Below, piece by piece: positions 17,549-26,832 of a stretch of DNA of 38,358 nucleotides. Under the pieces are notes generated by a model, which searched no databases, was not told where the DNA came from, and was given only the letters and a program-made list of their open reading frames with translations. The position numbers and the translations under genes are program-made. Source of the DNA: Bradyrhizobium neotropicale (GTDB lineage Bacteria; Pseudomonadota; Alphaproteobacteria; Rhizobiales; Xanthobacteraceae); assembly GCF_001641695.1 (NCBI RefSeq), contig NZ_LSEF01000047.1, positions 1 through 38,358 on the forward strand, written 5' to 3'. How positions within the stretch are numbered: the first letter of the stretch is position 1; every line of letters begins with the position of its first letter.

Positions 17549-18466
17549 GTGGCTTCGACGGAGATCGCGCCGCGCATCCTCTGCATCGGCATTCCCGTGC
17601 GCGACCTCACCTTTCGCGTCGAGAGCGTGCCCGTGCGCGGCAGCAAGGCCAACGCCAGCCATCTCTCGGAAGTCTGCGGCGGCAACGCGCTCAATGCCGC
17701 GATCGCGATTGCGCGGCTAGGCGGCCGCGTCGCGTTCGCAGGCCCCATGGGCGATGCACGGGAGACGTCGAGCGGCTTCATTCTCGATAGGATGGCTCAG
17801 GACGGGATCGACACCAGACACATCGTGCGCATGCCGGGCCTGACGACGCCGGTCTCGGCCATCATGATCGAGCCCTCCGGAGAGCGGACGCTCACCATCT
17901 ATCGCGACCCGGCGCTGTGGACCGTGAAGTTGCCCGACGCCGATGAACTGCTCGCCGACTGCCGGGCGGTCCTGGTCGAAAGCCGCTGCGCGGCGTTCTG
18001 CAGCGATCTCTGCGCCGAGGCGCGCCGGCGCGGCATTGCCGTCATCGTCGGCGTCGACCGCGCGATGGCGCTGACCGACGGCCTGCTCACGGTGGCCTCG
18101 CATCTCCTGTTCGCCAGCGAGCAGGTGCAGGAGACCGCAGGCGTTGCCGACGACGGGGAAGCACTGCGGACCTTGGCGCGGCTGACGCCGGCTTTCCTGG
18201 CCGCTACGCGCGGCCCGCGCGGCACGATCTGGCTGAACGAGGCAGGCGAACTGGAGGAGACGCCGGCCTTCCCGGTCGAGGCCGTGGACACGCTCGGCGC
18301 CGGTGATGCCTTCCATGGCGCCTTCACGCTTCGCCTCGCCGAGCGCGGCGGTGTGCTGGAGGCGCTGCGATTCGCCGCGGCGGCGGCGGCGCTGAAATGC
18401 ACCCGCTTCGGTGGTGGCCAGGCCGCCCCGCAACGTATTGAAGTTGAAGAGCTTTTGCGTGAATGA
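17549..18466 (+). CDS. PfkB-family carbohydrate kinase
   Basis: A ribokinase-fold sugar or nucleoside kinase of 305 residues. The N-terminal PfkB signature is GGNALNAAIAIARLGG (44-59) with CIGIPVRDL as the first strand. The C-terminal signature is DTLGAGDAFHGAF with the catalytic base D253. Substrate is not evident; the family includes ribokinase, 2-keto-3-deoxygluconate kinase and adenosine kinase. No ATG is well placed. GTG at 17549 gives MASTEIAPRILCIGI; GTG at 17528 would overlap the nudC stop by eight bases. The tight fit to nudC argues for one HIT-nudC-kinase transcript. Confidence 0.9.
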   Translation: MASTEIAPRILCIGIPVRDLTFRVESVPVRGSKANASHLSEVCGGNALNAAIAIARLGGRVAFAGPMGDARETSSGFILDRMAQDGIDTRHIVRMPGLTTPVSAIMIEPSGERTLTIYRDPALWTVKLPDADELLADCRAVLVESRCAAFCSDLCAEARRRGIAVIVGVDRAMALTDGLLTVASHLLFASEQVQETAGVADDGEALRTLARLTPAFLAATRGPRGTIWLNEAGELEETPAFPVEAVDTLGAGDAFHGAFTLRLAERGGVLEALRFAAAAAALKCTRFGGGQAAPQRIEVEELLRE

Positions 18467-18503
18467 CGGGTACTTGGTTCCAGCCGGACCCGAGATTAGG
18501 GGC

Positions 18504-18539
18504 TTGCTAGAGAAAGATTTTCTCTATATCAGGAAAATC
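18504..18539 (+). promoter_or_regulatory. Promoter with inverted repeat before Lrp gene
   Basis: A perfect 7-base inverted repeat GATTTTC (18516-18522) / GAAAATC (18533-18539) surrounds TATAT. TTGCTA at 18504 and TATATC at 18525 could be -35 and -10 boxes with a short 15-base spacer. Lrp/AsnC regulators often bind AT-rich dyads and repress their own genes, so an autoregulatory site is plausible. Placement is inferred by eye only. Confidence 0.45.
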
Positions 18540-18568
18540 AGCCCCTGAAATGGAACAAAGTTCTTCAA

Positions 18569-19078
18569 ATGACTGACCTCGCCGTCCAGATCCCTGAAAC
18601 CAGCCGCCGCCTCGACGCCATCGATCGCAAGATCCTGATGGTGCTCCAGGAAGACGCCTCCCTGTCGGTTGCCGAGATCGGCGACCGGGTCGGACTGTCC
18701 TCCACCCCCTGCTGGAAGCGCATCCAGCGCCTGGAGGCCGACGGCGTGATCCTGAAACGCGTGGCTCTCGTCGATCAGAACAAGATCGGCCTCGGCATCT
18801 CCGTGTTCGTCTCGGTCGAGAGCTCCGATCACTCCGACGCCTGGCTGAAGAAGTTCGCCGAAGCCGTCAGCGCCATGCCCGAGGTGATGGAGTTCTACCG
18901 GATGGCCGGCGACGTCGACTACATGCTGCGCGTCGTCGTCGCCGACATGCAGAGCTATGACGTCTTCTACAAGAAGCTGATCAGCGCCGTGCCGCTGAAG
19001 AACGTCACCTCGCGCTTTGCGATGGAGAAGATCAAGTCGGTGACTGCGCTGCCGATTCCGGCGGTGGTGGCGACTTAG
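18569..19078 (+). CDS. Lrp/AsnC-family transcription regulator
   Basis: A protein of 169 residues. A winged helix-turn-helix (about 15-60, LDAIDRKILMVLQEDASLSV then IGDRVGLSSTPCWKRIQRLE) is followed by the RAM ligand-binding domain (from about 70, KIGLGISVFVSVE; GDVDYMLRVVV near 115). Such regulators bind amino acids and form octamers that wrap DNA. Sequence length and the STPCWKRI recognition helix match alphaproteobacterial Lrp-like activators/repressors. It lies 102 bases after the kinase, with its own likely promoter. It is near, but not next to, the amino-acid transporter operon upstream; control of that operon is only a guess. Confidence 0.94.
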   Translation: MTDLAVQIPETSRRLDAIDRKILMVLQEDASLSVAEIGDRVGLSSTPCWKRIQRLEADGVILKRVALVDQNKIGLGISVFVSVESSDHSDAWLKKFAEAVSAMPEVMEFYRMAGDVDYMLRVVVADMQSYDVFYKKLISAVPLKNVTSRFAMEKIKSVTALPIPAVVAT

Positions 19079-19128
19079 TCTAGGGCTCGCGCCTCACCAC
19101 GCGGAAGAAGCCAGCCGTCTTTGATGCT

Positions 19129-19229
19129 GTCATCGTCCGCGAAGGCGGACGATCCAGTATCCCAGAGACAGCGATGGGATACGGAAAGGCCGCGGCGTAC
19201 TGGATGCCCCGCCTGCGCGGGGCATGACG
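19129..19229. repeat. Family C palindromic element (lrp/pgm)
   Basis: Left hairpin TCGTCCGCGAAGGCGGACGA, a core with ATCCAGTATCCCAGAGACAG and GCCGCGGCGTACTGGAT, and right hairpin TGCCCCGCCTGCGCGGGGCA. It occupies the gap between convergent genes. The core is nearly the same as that at 26833. Confidence 0.85.
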
Positions 19230-19256
19230 CAGTGTATGTGGTGACGCCGGCGCGCC

Positions 19257-20756
19257 TCAGATCTTCTGATTGTACTCACCGACCTCGGGATGCGTGCGCA
19301 GCACGCTGTCGACCATCTCGAACATGTCACGCATGCGCTGCTCGGAGACCGGGCTCTCGACGACGACCACGAGCTCGGGCTTGTTCGAGGAAGCGCGCAC
19401 CAGACCCCAGCTTCCGTCCTCGACGGTGACGCGAACGCCGTTGACGGTGACGAGATCGCGGATCGACTGCCCGCCGATCTTCGCGCCCTTCGCCTGCAAG
19501 CCTTCAAAGTGCTTCACCACGGCGTCGATGACACCGTATTTGACCTCATCGGCGCAATGCGGCGACATCGTCGGCGACGACCACGTCTTCGGCAGCGCAT
19601 CCTTCAGATCAGCCATCGACTTGCCGGGCGCGCGGTCGAGCATGTCGCAGATCGCGATCGCGGAGACGAGGCCGTCGTCATAACCGCGACCGAACGGCTT
19701 GTTGAAGAAGAAGTGGCCGGATTTCTCGAAGCCTGCGAGCGCACCCATCTCGTTGGTGCGGCGCTTCATGTAGGAATGGCCGGTCTTCCAATAGGCAGTC
19801 TTCGCGCCCTGCTTCTGCAGCACCGGATCGCTGATGAAGAGCCCGGTCGACTTCACGTCGACCACGAACTGCGCATCCTTGTGGATCGCCGACATGTCGC
19901 GCGCCAGCATCACGCCGACCTTGTCGGCAAAGATCTCCTCGCCGGTGTTGTCGACGACCCCGCAGCGGTCGCCGTCACCGTCGAAGCCGAGGCCGACATC
20001 GGCCTTGTGATGCAGCACCGCATCGCGGATCGCGTGCAGCATCTCGAGATCTTCCGGGTTCGGATTGTATTTCGGGAAGGTGTGGTCGAGCTCGGTGTCG
20101 AGCGGGATCACCTCGCAGCCGATCGCCTCCAGCACCTGTGGCGCGAAGGCGCCGGCTGTGCCGTTGCCGCAGGCCGCAACCACCTTGAGCCTGCGCTTCA
20201 GCTTCGGGCGGTTGGTGAGATCGGCGATGTAGCGCGCCGGATAGTTTTCGTGGAACTGGTAGGAGCCGCCGGCCCTGTTCTTGAACTCGGCGTTGAGCAC
20301 GATCTGCTTCAGCCGCGTCATCTCGTCGGGACCGAAGGTCAGCGGACGGTTCGCGCCCATCTTGACGCCGGTCCAGCCATTGTCGTTGTGGGAAGCCGTG
20401 ACCATGGCGACGCAGGGCACGTCGAGATCGAACTGCGCGAAATACGCCATCGGCGTCACCGCGAGCCCGATGTCGTGCACCTTGCACCCCGCCGCCATCA
20501 GGCCCGAGATCAGCGCATATTTGATCGAGGCCGAATAGCCGCGGAAATCATGGCCGGTGACGATCTCTTGGCTGCCCCCGAGCTCGGCGATCAACGCACC
20601 CAGCCCCATGCCGAGCGCCTGCACGCCCATCAGGTTGATTTCCTTGTTGAACAACCAGCGGGCGTCATACTCGCGGAAGCCCGTGGCCTTCACCATCGGC
20701 TCGGATTCGAAGGCATAGGTGTTGGGCAGCAGTGCGGGCTTCGGCTTGGGAAACAT
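19257..20756 (-). CDS. Phosphomannomutase/phosphoglucomutase
   Basis: An alpha-D-phosphohexomutase of 499 residues that moves phosphate between C6 and C1 of mannose or glucose. It supplies GDP-mannose and UDP-glucose for surface polysaccharide and LPS. The phosphoserine loop is TASHN with S122. The Mg2+ loop is DGDGDR (259-264). The sugar-recognition loop is EKSGH (344-348). The phosphate-binding loop is VRASSNKPELVVVVE near the C-terminus. All are intact. Phosphomannomutase versus phosphoglucomutase preference cannot be told. The UDP-glucose dehydrogenase gene lies about 3.5 kb upstream on the same strand, consistent with shared nucleotide-sugar supply, but not one operon. The 227-base gap upstream (20757-20983) shows nothing I can name. 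Confidence 0.93.
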   Translation of the reverse strand: MFPKPKPALLPNTYAFESEPMVKATGFREYDARWLFNKEINLMGVQALGMGLGALIAELGGSQEIVTGHDFRGYSASIKYALISGLMAAGCKVHDIGLAVTPMAYFAQFDLDVPCVAMVTASHNDNGWTGVKMGANRPLTFGPDEMTRLKQIVLNAEFKNRAGGSYQFHENYPARYIADLTNRPKLKRRLKVVAACGNGTAGAFAPQVLEAIGCEVIPLDTELDHTFPKYNPNPEDLEMLHAIRDAVLHHKADVGLGFDGDGDRCGVVDNTGEEIFADKVGVMLARDMSAIHKDAQFVVDVKSTGLFISDPVLQKQGAKTAYWKTGHSYMKRRTNEMGALAGFEKSGHFFFNKPFGRGYDDGLVSAIAICDMLDRAPGKSMADLKDALPKTWSSPTMSPHCADEVKYGVIDAVVKHFEGLQAKGAKIGGQSIRDLVTVNGVRVTVEDGSWGLVRASSNKPELVVVVESPVSEQRMRDMFEMVDSVLRTHPEVGEYNQKI

Positions 20757-20983
20757 TGAGTCTATCTCGTGAAACAGAGCGAAAAATCACTGCAGCCTTA
20801 GCGAATGCCGGGCCGCAGCGAAAGGCGGGATGGGCAGCTTATGGCTTACAATTGCGGCAGTTTGGTAACGCGCGAAAACATTACCCGCAGCCGGCTGCGC
20901 CGCCCCGGACACGATTGGAGGCAGGAAGTCCAGAACGCCGATTGGACTTGTACGCCCGCGCTACGGCAGGCGTTCAAAGCCTT

Positions 20984-21499
20984 CTACTGCTCCAGCACCA
21001 TCTGCCCGTTGGCGTATTCGAAACGCTTCAGGCGGGACAGGAAGGAGAGGCCGAGCAGGTTTTCCGACAGCGCCTCGTCCGGCAGCACCATGGCGTCGAC
21101 GTCGCGCACGATGAGGCCGCCGACCTCTAACATGGCGATGCGGGTGCGGGCGGCCTTGATGGTGCCGTTGGCGGTAGAGACGGTCGCGTTGTAGTCGCCG
21201 CGCGAAGGCCGCAGACCGAAGCGGGCGGCCGAGGTCTCGTTCAGCGCGACGACGGAGGCGCCGGTGTCGATCATGAAGCCGATGCGCTGGCCATCGATCC
21301 GGCCTTCGGTCTGGAAATGGCCGCGGGCGTCGCGGGGGATGCTGAAGCCGCGATTGCCGGCCTGCGGCGTGGATGCGAGGGCGACCGTCGTGCGCGGCGC
21401 TGACGTCGCGGACGCGGAGCTCATCTTGTCCGCCATCTGCGCCATGAATGTGCCGAGGCCGATCATGATGGCCGCGAAGATCATTATGTTACGCATCAC
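20984..21499 (-). CDS. Membrane-anchored retropepsin-like aspartic protease
   Basis: A 171-residue TIGR02281-type clan AA protease. Residues 3-22 form one membrane span or uncleaved signal (IMIFAAIMIGLGTFMAQMAD). A Ser/Ala/Thr-rich linker (26-48) follows, then a single retropepsin domain with the catalytic motif DTGAS (78-82) and the second hallmark LLGLSFLSRL near 148-157. A single catalytic Asp per chain implies a dimer. Natural substrates for this family are not known to me. The start may be either of two tandem ATGs. It lies between pgm and hrpB on the same strand, with gaps of 227 and 122 bases. Confidence 0.9.
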   Translation of the reverse strand: MMRNIMIFAAIMIGLGTFMAQMADKMSSASATSAPRTTVALASTPQAGNRGFSIPRDARGHFQTEGRIDGQRIGFMIDTGASVVALNETSAARFGLRPSRGDYNATVSTANGTIKAARTRIAMLEVGGLIVRDVDAMVLPDEALSENLLGLSFLSRLKRFEYANGQMVLEQ

Positions 21500-21621
21500 A
21501 CCACTCGGGACCGAAAGTTCGATTTCACCACGCTACGCGCCGGCCCGCGAGCACGGGCGCCGCCGAAACGGTGCCATTTTGGCGAAAAGGATGAGCGATC
21601 GGTTAATGCGGCGCCTGAATT

Positions 21622-24099
21622 TCACGTGCCGCGCGGCTTCGCCCGCCGCGTCGGCAGCGCGCTTGCGGGATCGTCCGGCCAGGGATGGCGCGGGTAGCGA
21701 CCGCGCAGGTCCGAGCGCACCGCGCTGTAGCTGCCGCGCCAGAAGCCGGGAAGATCGCGCGTCACCTGCACCGGACGCTGTGCCGGCGACAGCAATTCCA
21801 GCACCAGCGGTACCTTGCCGGCCGCGATCGACGGATGGGTGTTGAGGCCGAACAATTCCTGCAGACGCACCGCGATGGTCGGCCCCTGCTCGGCTTCATA
21901 ATCGATCGCGAGCATGGAGCCGGTCGGCGCCTCGAAATGGGTCGGCGCCTCGCGATCGAGCCGCGCGCGCAGCTCCCAGGGCAGCAGCGCCATCAACGCA
22001 TCGGAGAGATCGCCGGCGGAAACATCCCTCAAGGCGATCTTGTCGTAGAGCGCCGGCACCAGCCAGTCGTCGCGCCGCGCGATCAGCCCGTCGTCAGAGA
22101 GATCGGGCCAGCTCTCGCCTTCGGCCTTGCGCAAGAACATCACGCGGTCGCGCCATTGCTTGGCGGCCTTCGACCAGGGCAGCCGGTCGAGGCCGGCGGC
22201 GATCAGCCCGTCGGCGAAAACCCGCGCGGTCGCTTCCGACGGCGAGATCGCGAGCGGCGCTTCCGACAGCGTGATCGCATGCAAGGCGCGCTTGCGCCGC
22301 GCCCGCAGCGCCATCGCGCCGCGATCGAAGGAGATCTCGTCGGCCGTCTCGATATGCTCGGCGAAATGCCGCTCGAAGTCGTCCTGCGTGATCGGCGCGG
22401 CGAGCAGGATACGCCCGCTCGCCGCCGTCCCCGTCATTTCCCCGACGGCGATGTAGGGCGCGCGGGCGAGCGAAGTGGTTTGCTCGACCGCGGCGCCGCG
22501 GCCGTTGGCGAGCACGAAGCTGCCATTGCCACGGTTGCGCGCGACGCGGTCGGGGAAGGCATAGGCGAGCATCAGGCCGGTCGAGAGATCATCCTGCCCG
22601 GGCGCGGCCTTCTCTGCACCCGCCACCTGCGACGCCCAGCGTCGGGCCAGATCGCGGGCGCTCGAGGCGCGCGGCGAACGGTCACGGCGAAACTGATCGA
22701 GCCTGTGCTCGAGATCGACGCTGTCGCCGCCGAGCCCGCGCTCGGTGAGGATGGCGGCGATCTCGGCCGCCGCCTCGCCGGCGCCGGCGCGATGCGAATC
22801 CACGATCATGCGCGCGAGCCGAGGCGGCAGCGCCAGCGCGCGCAGGCTCTTGCCTTCCGCTGTGATGCGGCTATCGCCATCGAGCGCGTTGAGTTCGGCG
22901 AGCAGGCCCTTCGCTTCCTTCCAGGCCGGCTGCGGCGGCGGATCGAGAAACGACAGCGCCGCGGGATCGGCAACGCCCCATTGCGCAAGATCGAGCACCA
23001 GCGACGACAGGTCGGCGCTGAGGATTTCCGGCTGGGTGTAGGGCGCGAGCGAGGCCGTCTGCGGCTCATCCCAGAGCCGGTAGCAGACGCCGGGTTCGGT
23101 GCGGCCGGCGCGGCCGCGGCGCTGGTCCACCGCCGCGCGCGAGGCCCGCACGGTCTCGAGCCGGGTCAGGCCGATGTCGGGCTCGTAGCGCGGCACGCGG
23201 GCGAGGCCGGAATCGACGACGATGCGCACGCCTTCGATGGTGAGCGAGGTCTCCGCGATCGAGGTTGCCAGCACCACCTTGCGCGCCCCCTTGGGCGCCG
23301 GCGCAATCGCGCGGTCCTGCACAGCGGCATCGAGCGCACCGAACAGCGGCACGATCTCGGTGCTCGCATCCTGCACGCGCTCGGCGAGAAAATTCTGGGT
23401 GCGGCGGATTTCGGCCGCGCCCGGCAGGAACGCCAGCACCGAGCCGCTATCCGCGCGCAGGGCGGACGCGATCGCATCCGCCATCTGCCGCTCCACCGGC
23501 GCATCCGCCTTACGGCCGAGATAGCGCGTCTCGACGGGATAAGCGCGGCCCTCGCTCTCGACGACGGGCGCTTCCCCGAGGAGCTTTGCGACACGCGCGC
23601 CGTCGAGCGTCGCCGACATCACGAGAATGCGCAGATCCTCGCGCAGGCCGAGTTGCGCATCGCGCGCCAGTGCGAGGCCGAGATCGGCGTCGAGCGAGCG
23701 CTCGTGGAATTCGTCGAACAGGACGGCGGCCACGCCCGAGAGCTCGGGATCATCGAGGATCTGTCGGGTGAAGATGCCCTCGGTCACCACCTCGATGCGC
23801 GTTGCTCGCGAAATCTTCGAGCCGAATCGGACGCGATAACCGACGGTGTCGCCGGCGCGCTGGCCGAGCGATTTTGCCATGCGATCGGCGCTGGCGCGCG
23901 CAGCGATGCGCCGCGGCTCCAGCACGATGATCTTCTTGCCCGCGGCCCAGGGCGCATCCAGCAGCGCCAGCGGCACCCGCGTGGTCTTGCCGGCGCCCGG
24001 CGGGGCCACCAGCACGGCGGCGTTGTGCCGATCCAGCGTGCGCGACAGATCGTCGAGCACGGCGTCGATCGGGAGGGGCGTGTCGAAAGTGCGGGGCAA
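21622..24099 (-). CDS. hrpB: ATP-dependent helicase HrpB
   Basis: A DEAH/RHA-type helicase of about 825 residues; its cellular RNA or DNA target is poorly known. Motifs in order are Walker A PPGAGKTT (about 33-40), DEFH (129-132, so DExH rather than DEAH), SAT, the helicase C motif ATSIAETSLTIEG, and QRRGRAGRTEPGVCYRL (motif VI). The HA2 and HrpB C-terminal domains follow, ending with GRYPRHPWPDDPA. The best family-like start is TTG at 24099 (MPRTFDTPLPIDAVL). An in-frame ATG at 24144 would add 15 residues taken partly from a palindromic repeat, so it is less likely. Confidence 0.93.
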   Translation of the reverse strand: MPRTFDTPLPIDAVLDDLSRTLDRHNAAVLVAPPGAGKTTRVPLALLDAPWAAGKKIIVLEPRRIAARASADRMAKSLGQRAGDTVGYRVRFGSKISRATRIEVVTEGIFTRQILDDPELSGVAAVLFDEFHERSLDADLGLALARDAQLGLREDLRILVMSATLDGARVAKLLGEAPVVESEGRAYPVETRYLGRKADAPVERQMADAIASALRADSGSVLAFLPGAAEIRRTQNFLAERVQDASTEIVPLFGALDAAVQDRAIAPAPKGARKVVLATSIAETSLTIEGVRIVVDSGLARVPRYEPDIGLTRLETVRASRAAVDQRRGRAGRTEPGVCYRLWDEPQTASLAPYTQPEILSADLSSLVLDLAQWGVADPAALSFLDPPPQPAWKEAKGLLAELNALDGDSRITAEGKSLRALALPPRLARMIVDSHRAGAGEAAAEIAAILTERGLGGDSVDLEHRLDQFRRDRSPRASSARDLARRWASQVAGAEKAAPGQDDLSTGLMLAYAFPDRVARNRGNGSFVLANGRGAAVEQTTSLARAPYIAVGEMTGTAASGRILLAAPITQDDFERHFAEHIETADEISFDRGAMALRARRKRALHAITLSEAPLAISPSEATARVFADGLIAAGLDRLPWSKAAKQWRDRVMFLRKAEGESWPDLSDDGLIARRDDWLVPALYDKIALRDVSAGDLSDALMALLPWELRARLDREAPTHFEAPTGSMLAIDYEAEQGPTIAVRLQELFGLNTHPSIAAGKVPLVLELLSPAQRPVQVTRDLPGFWRGSYSAVRSDLRGRYPRHPWPDDPASALPTRRAKPRGT

Positions 24100-24111
24100 A
24101 CGTCTCGGTCC

Positions 24112-24227
24112 GTCATCGTCCGCGCCTTGTGCGCCATCGCGCACTGGGCGGACGATCCAGTCAGCTCAGATCCCGGCCATTCCGAAGATCTCTTCGCACT
24201 GGATACCCCGCCTTCGCGGGGTATGAC
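24112..24227. repeat. Family C palindromic element (ugd/hrpB)
   Basis: Left hairpin TCGTCCGCC-like (CGTCCGCGCCTTG...GGGCGGACGA) enclosing TGCGCCATCGCGCA, a core with ATCCAGT and CACTGGAT, and right hairpin TACCCCGCCTTCGCGGGGTA. It sits downstream of ugd and just upstream of the hrpB start. Confidence 0.82.
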
Positions 24228-24242
24228 AACATAGTGTCGCTA

Positions 24243-25559
24243 TCAGCCCTGCACCGGCGGCCGTCCGACGCTCTCATAGACGAAGCCGGCGGCGGCCATG
24301 TCCTCCGGGCGGAAGATGTTGCGGAGGTCGACGACGACGGGCTGCGCCAGGACGCTCTTCAGCCGGTCGAGGTCCAGGCCGCGGAACTGCACCCATTCGG
24401 TGACGACGACGAGCGCATCGGCACCTTGCGCGCAGGAATAAGCATCTTCGCAATAGGTGATGTTCGGCAGTTCCTGCTTGGCCTGCTCCATGCCGACGGG
24501 ATCGAAGGCGCGCACCTTGGCGCCCATGTCGAGCAGACCCGTCACGAGCGGGATCGACGGCGCATCGCGCATGTCGTCGGTGTCGGGCTTGAAGGTCAGG
24601 CCGAGCACGGCGATGGTCTTGCCGCGCAGCGCACCACCGAGCGCGTGGCTTACCTTGCGCGCCATCGCGCGCTTGCGGTTCTCGTTCACCGCAAGCACCG
24701 ATTCGACGATGCGCAAGCTCACGTCATAGTCCTGCGCGATCTTGATCAGCGCCTTGGTGTCCTTCGGGAAGCAGGAGCCACCGAAGCCCGGACCGGCATG
24801 CAGGAATTTGGTGCCGATGCGGTTGTCGAGGCCAATGCCGCGCGCGACCTCCTGCACGTTGGCGCCGACTTTTTCGGAAAGGTCGGCGATCTCGTTGATG
24901 AAGGTGATCTTGGTCGCGAGGAACGCATTCGCCGCGTATTTGATCATCTCCGCGGTGCGGCGCGCCGTGAACATCAGCGGCGCCTGGTTCAGCGACAGCG
25001 GACGATAGATATCGCCCATCACCTTGCGGCCACGCTCGTCGGAGGTGCCGACGACGACGCGATCGGGGAATTTGAAATCGCGGATCGCCGCGCCCTCGCG
25101 CAGGAATTCGGGGTTGGAAGCGACGACGACATCGGCTTCCGGGTTGGTCTCGCGGATGATGCGCTCGACCTCGTCGCCGGTGCCGACCGGAACGGTCGAT
25201 TTCGTCACCACGACGGTGAAGCCGGAGAGCGACTGCGCGATCTCGCGGGCAGCGGCGTAGACGTAGGACAGATCGGCATGGCCGTCGCCGCGGCGCGAGG
25301 GCGTACCGACCGCGATGAAGACCGCGTCGGCTTCCGCCACCGGCTTGGACAGGTCGGTGGTGAAGCTCAGGCGCTTGGCCTTGACGTTGGCCGCGACCAG
25401 CTCGTCGAGCCCGGGTTCGTAGATCGGGATCTCGCCGCGGTGGAGCGCTGTGATCTTGCCCTGATCCTTATCGACGCAGGTGACGTCGTGGCCGAAATCC
25501 GCAAAGCAGGCCCCGGATACCAGTCCGACGTAACCCGTGCCGATCATCGCGATTCGCAT
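24243..25559 (-). CDS. ugd: UDP-glucose 6-dehydrogenase
   Basis: Oxidises UDP-glucose twice with NAD+ to UDP-glucuronate, a precursor of exopolysaccharide, capsule and LPS sugars. The 438-residue protein has the N-terminal Rossmann motif GTGYVG (7-12), a central helical domain with K207 and K217, the catalytic nucleophile C263 in GPGFGGSCFPKDT, and a C-terminal UDP-binding Rossmann domain (VLGLTFKPDTDDMRDAPS). Length and order are standard. It faces the acyltransferase gene across a 196-base divergent gap that carries no palindromic element. GGTTAACGG at 25578 is a lone TTAAC site there. Confidence 0.97.
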   Translation of the reverse strand: MRIAMIGTGYVGLVSGACFADFGHDVTCVDKDQGKITALHRGEIPIYEPGLDELVAANVKAKRLSFTTDLSKPVAEADAVFIAVGTPSRRGDGHADLSYVYAAAREIAQSLSGFTVVVTKSTVPVGTGDEVERIIRETNPEADVVVASNPEFLREGAAIRDFKFPDRVVVGTSDERGRKVMGDIYRPLSLNQAPLMFTARRTAEMIKYAANAFLATKITFINEIADLSEKVGANVQEVARGIGLDNRIGTKFLHAGPGFGGSCFPKDTKALIKIAQDYDVSLRIVESVLAVNENRKRAMARKVSHALGGALRGKTIAVLGLTFKPDTDDMRDAPSIPLVTGLLDMGAKVRAFDPVGMEQAKQELPNITYCEDAYSCAQGADALVVVTEWVQFRGLDLDRLKSVLAQPVVVDLRNIFRPEDMAAAGFVYESVGRPPVQG

Positions 25560-25755
25560 AGAAGACCCTGTCTGCCTTGGTTAACGGAACCCCAACTCAA
25601 GGCGGTTTTAGCATTTTCCTGATGGGAGGGACCAGAGCCCGCGTTCGGAAGCCGGCACGCGATTTGTACCGGTAAAGAAGTCGGAAACCACCAGGCCCCA
25701 CACTGCCCCGGGCCCGGACAGAACCGAACCCGCGTGCGCTTCGAAAAGGGACACC

Positions 25756-26823
25756 ATGGCACGATCAGGCACAATGGACGCGAACGGAGGCTCCAAGCAC
25801 CCGGCTACCCCGCGCGTCGACTGGGTCGACTACGCCAAGGGCATCTGCATCGTCATGGTGGTGATGATGCATTCCGTGCTGGGGGTCGAGCTCGCCGCCG
25901 GCGAGACCGGGTTCATGCATGTGCTGGTGGCCTTCGCAAAGCCGTTCCGGATGCCGGATTTCTTCCTGATTTCGGGCCTGTTCCTTCCACTGGTGATCGG
26001 CCGGGACTGGCGAATCTATCTCGACCGCAAGGTCGTGCATTTCGCTTATTTTTATGTCGTCTGGGTGACAATCCAGTTCGCCTTCAAGGCGCCGGCCTTC
26101 GCCGCGGAATCGAGCTGGCGCGACGTCGGCCTGCTCTATCTGGAATCCTTCATCGAGCCCTTTGGTACGCTCTGGTTCATCTATCTGCTGCCGATCTTCT
26201 TCGTCGTCACAAAACTGACACGGCGAATCCCGCCGCTCGCGATCTGGCTCGTTGCAGCCGCGCTGGAAACGGCGCGAATCGCGACCGGCTGGACCGTGAT
26301 CGACGAGTTCTGCGCGCGCTTCGTGTATTTCTATTCGGGCTATCTGTTCGCCGATTACGTCTTCGCGCTGTCCGACCGCGCACGGAAGCATCCCGCGCTA
26401 GCGCTTGCCGCGCTCGCGGCATGGGCAATCATCAACGCCGGGCTCGTCGCGCTCGGCGCGAGCGAGTGGAAGATCGTGTCGCTCATGCTCGGTTTCGCCG
26501 GCGCGTGCGCCATCATCACGATCGGCACGCTGCTCGCACGCGCCCATTGGCTGAACTTCTTGCGCTTCTGCGGCGAGCATTCGATCGTGATCTATCTCGC
26601 CTTCTTCCTGCCGATGGCCGCGACCCGAACGCTGCTGCTCCGCACCGGCTTCATTCCCGACATCGGCACGGTGTCGCTGATCGTGACCGCCGCCGGCGTG
26701 GTCGGATCGTTTGTGATCTGGCAGGTCGCACTGCGGCTCAATGCCAAATTCCTGTTCGAGCGGCCGGAAGCCTTCTGGATCGCGCCGAAGAAGGCCAGGG
26801 CAATGTTGCAGGCAGCGGAGTAG
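25756..26823 (+). CDS. Membrane acyltransferase (family 3)
   Basis: A 355-residue integral membrane protein with about ten spans, of the acyltransferase-3 / OafB type that adds acetyl or other acyl groups to surface sugars. The first block WVDYAKGICIVMVVMMHS (23-40) holds the conserved His (H39). FRMPDFFLISGLFLPLVI and PFGTLWFIYLLPIFF are typical spans. The ATG at 25756 follows a good AAAGGGA ribosome-binding site. It is divergent from ugd. Together with the sugar dehydrogenase and phosphohexomutase nearby, this fits modification of extracellular or lipid-linked polysaccharide; the acceptor is unknown. Confidence 0.9.
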   Translation: MARSGTMDANGGSKHPATPRVDWVDYAKGICIVMVVMMHSVLGVELAAGETGFMHVLVAFAKPFRMPDFFLISGLFLPLVIGRDWRIYLDRKVVHFAYFYVVWVTIQFAFKAPAFAAESSWRDVGLLYLESFIEPFGTLWFIYLLPIFFVVTKLTRRIPPLAIWLVAAALETARIATGWTVIDEFCARFVYFYSGYLFADYVFALSDRARKHPALALAALAAWAIINAGLVALGASEWKIVSLMLGFAGACAIITIGTLLARAHWLNFLRFCGEHSIVIYLAFFLPMAATRTLLLRTGFIPDIGTVSLIVTAAGVVGSFVIWQVALRLNAKFLFERPEAFWIAPKKARAMLQAAE

Positions 26824-26832
26824 CTGCTAGCG

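Noticed and set aside
21685..24234. 849-codon plus-strand reading frame opposite hrpB
   Set aside because: Arg/Gly/Ala-rich with no domains; hrpB on the other strand carries all helicase motifs.
19257..26823. Dedicated capsule or exopolysaccharide cluster
   Set aside because: Phosphohexomutase, UDP-glucose dehydrogenase and an acyltransferase are present, but no glycosyltransferases, polymerase or export genes, and hrpB and a protease intervene.
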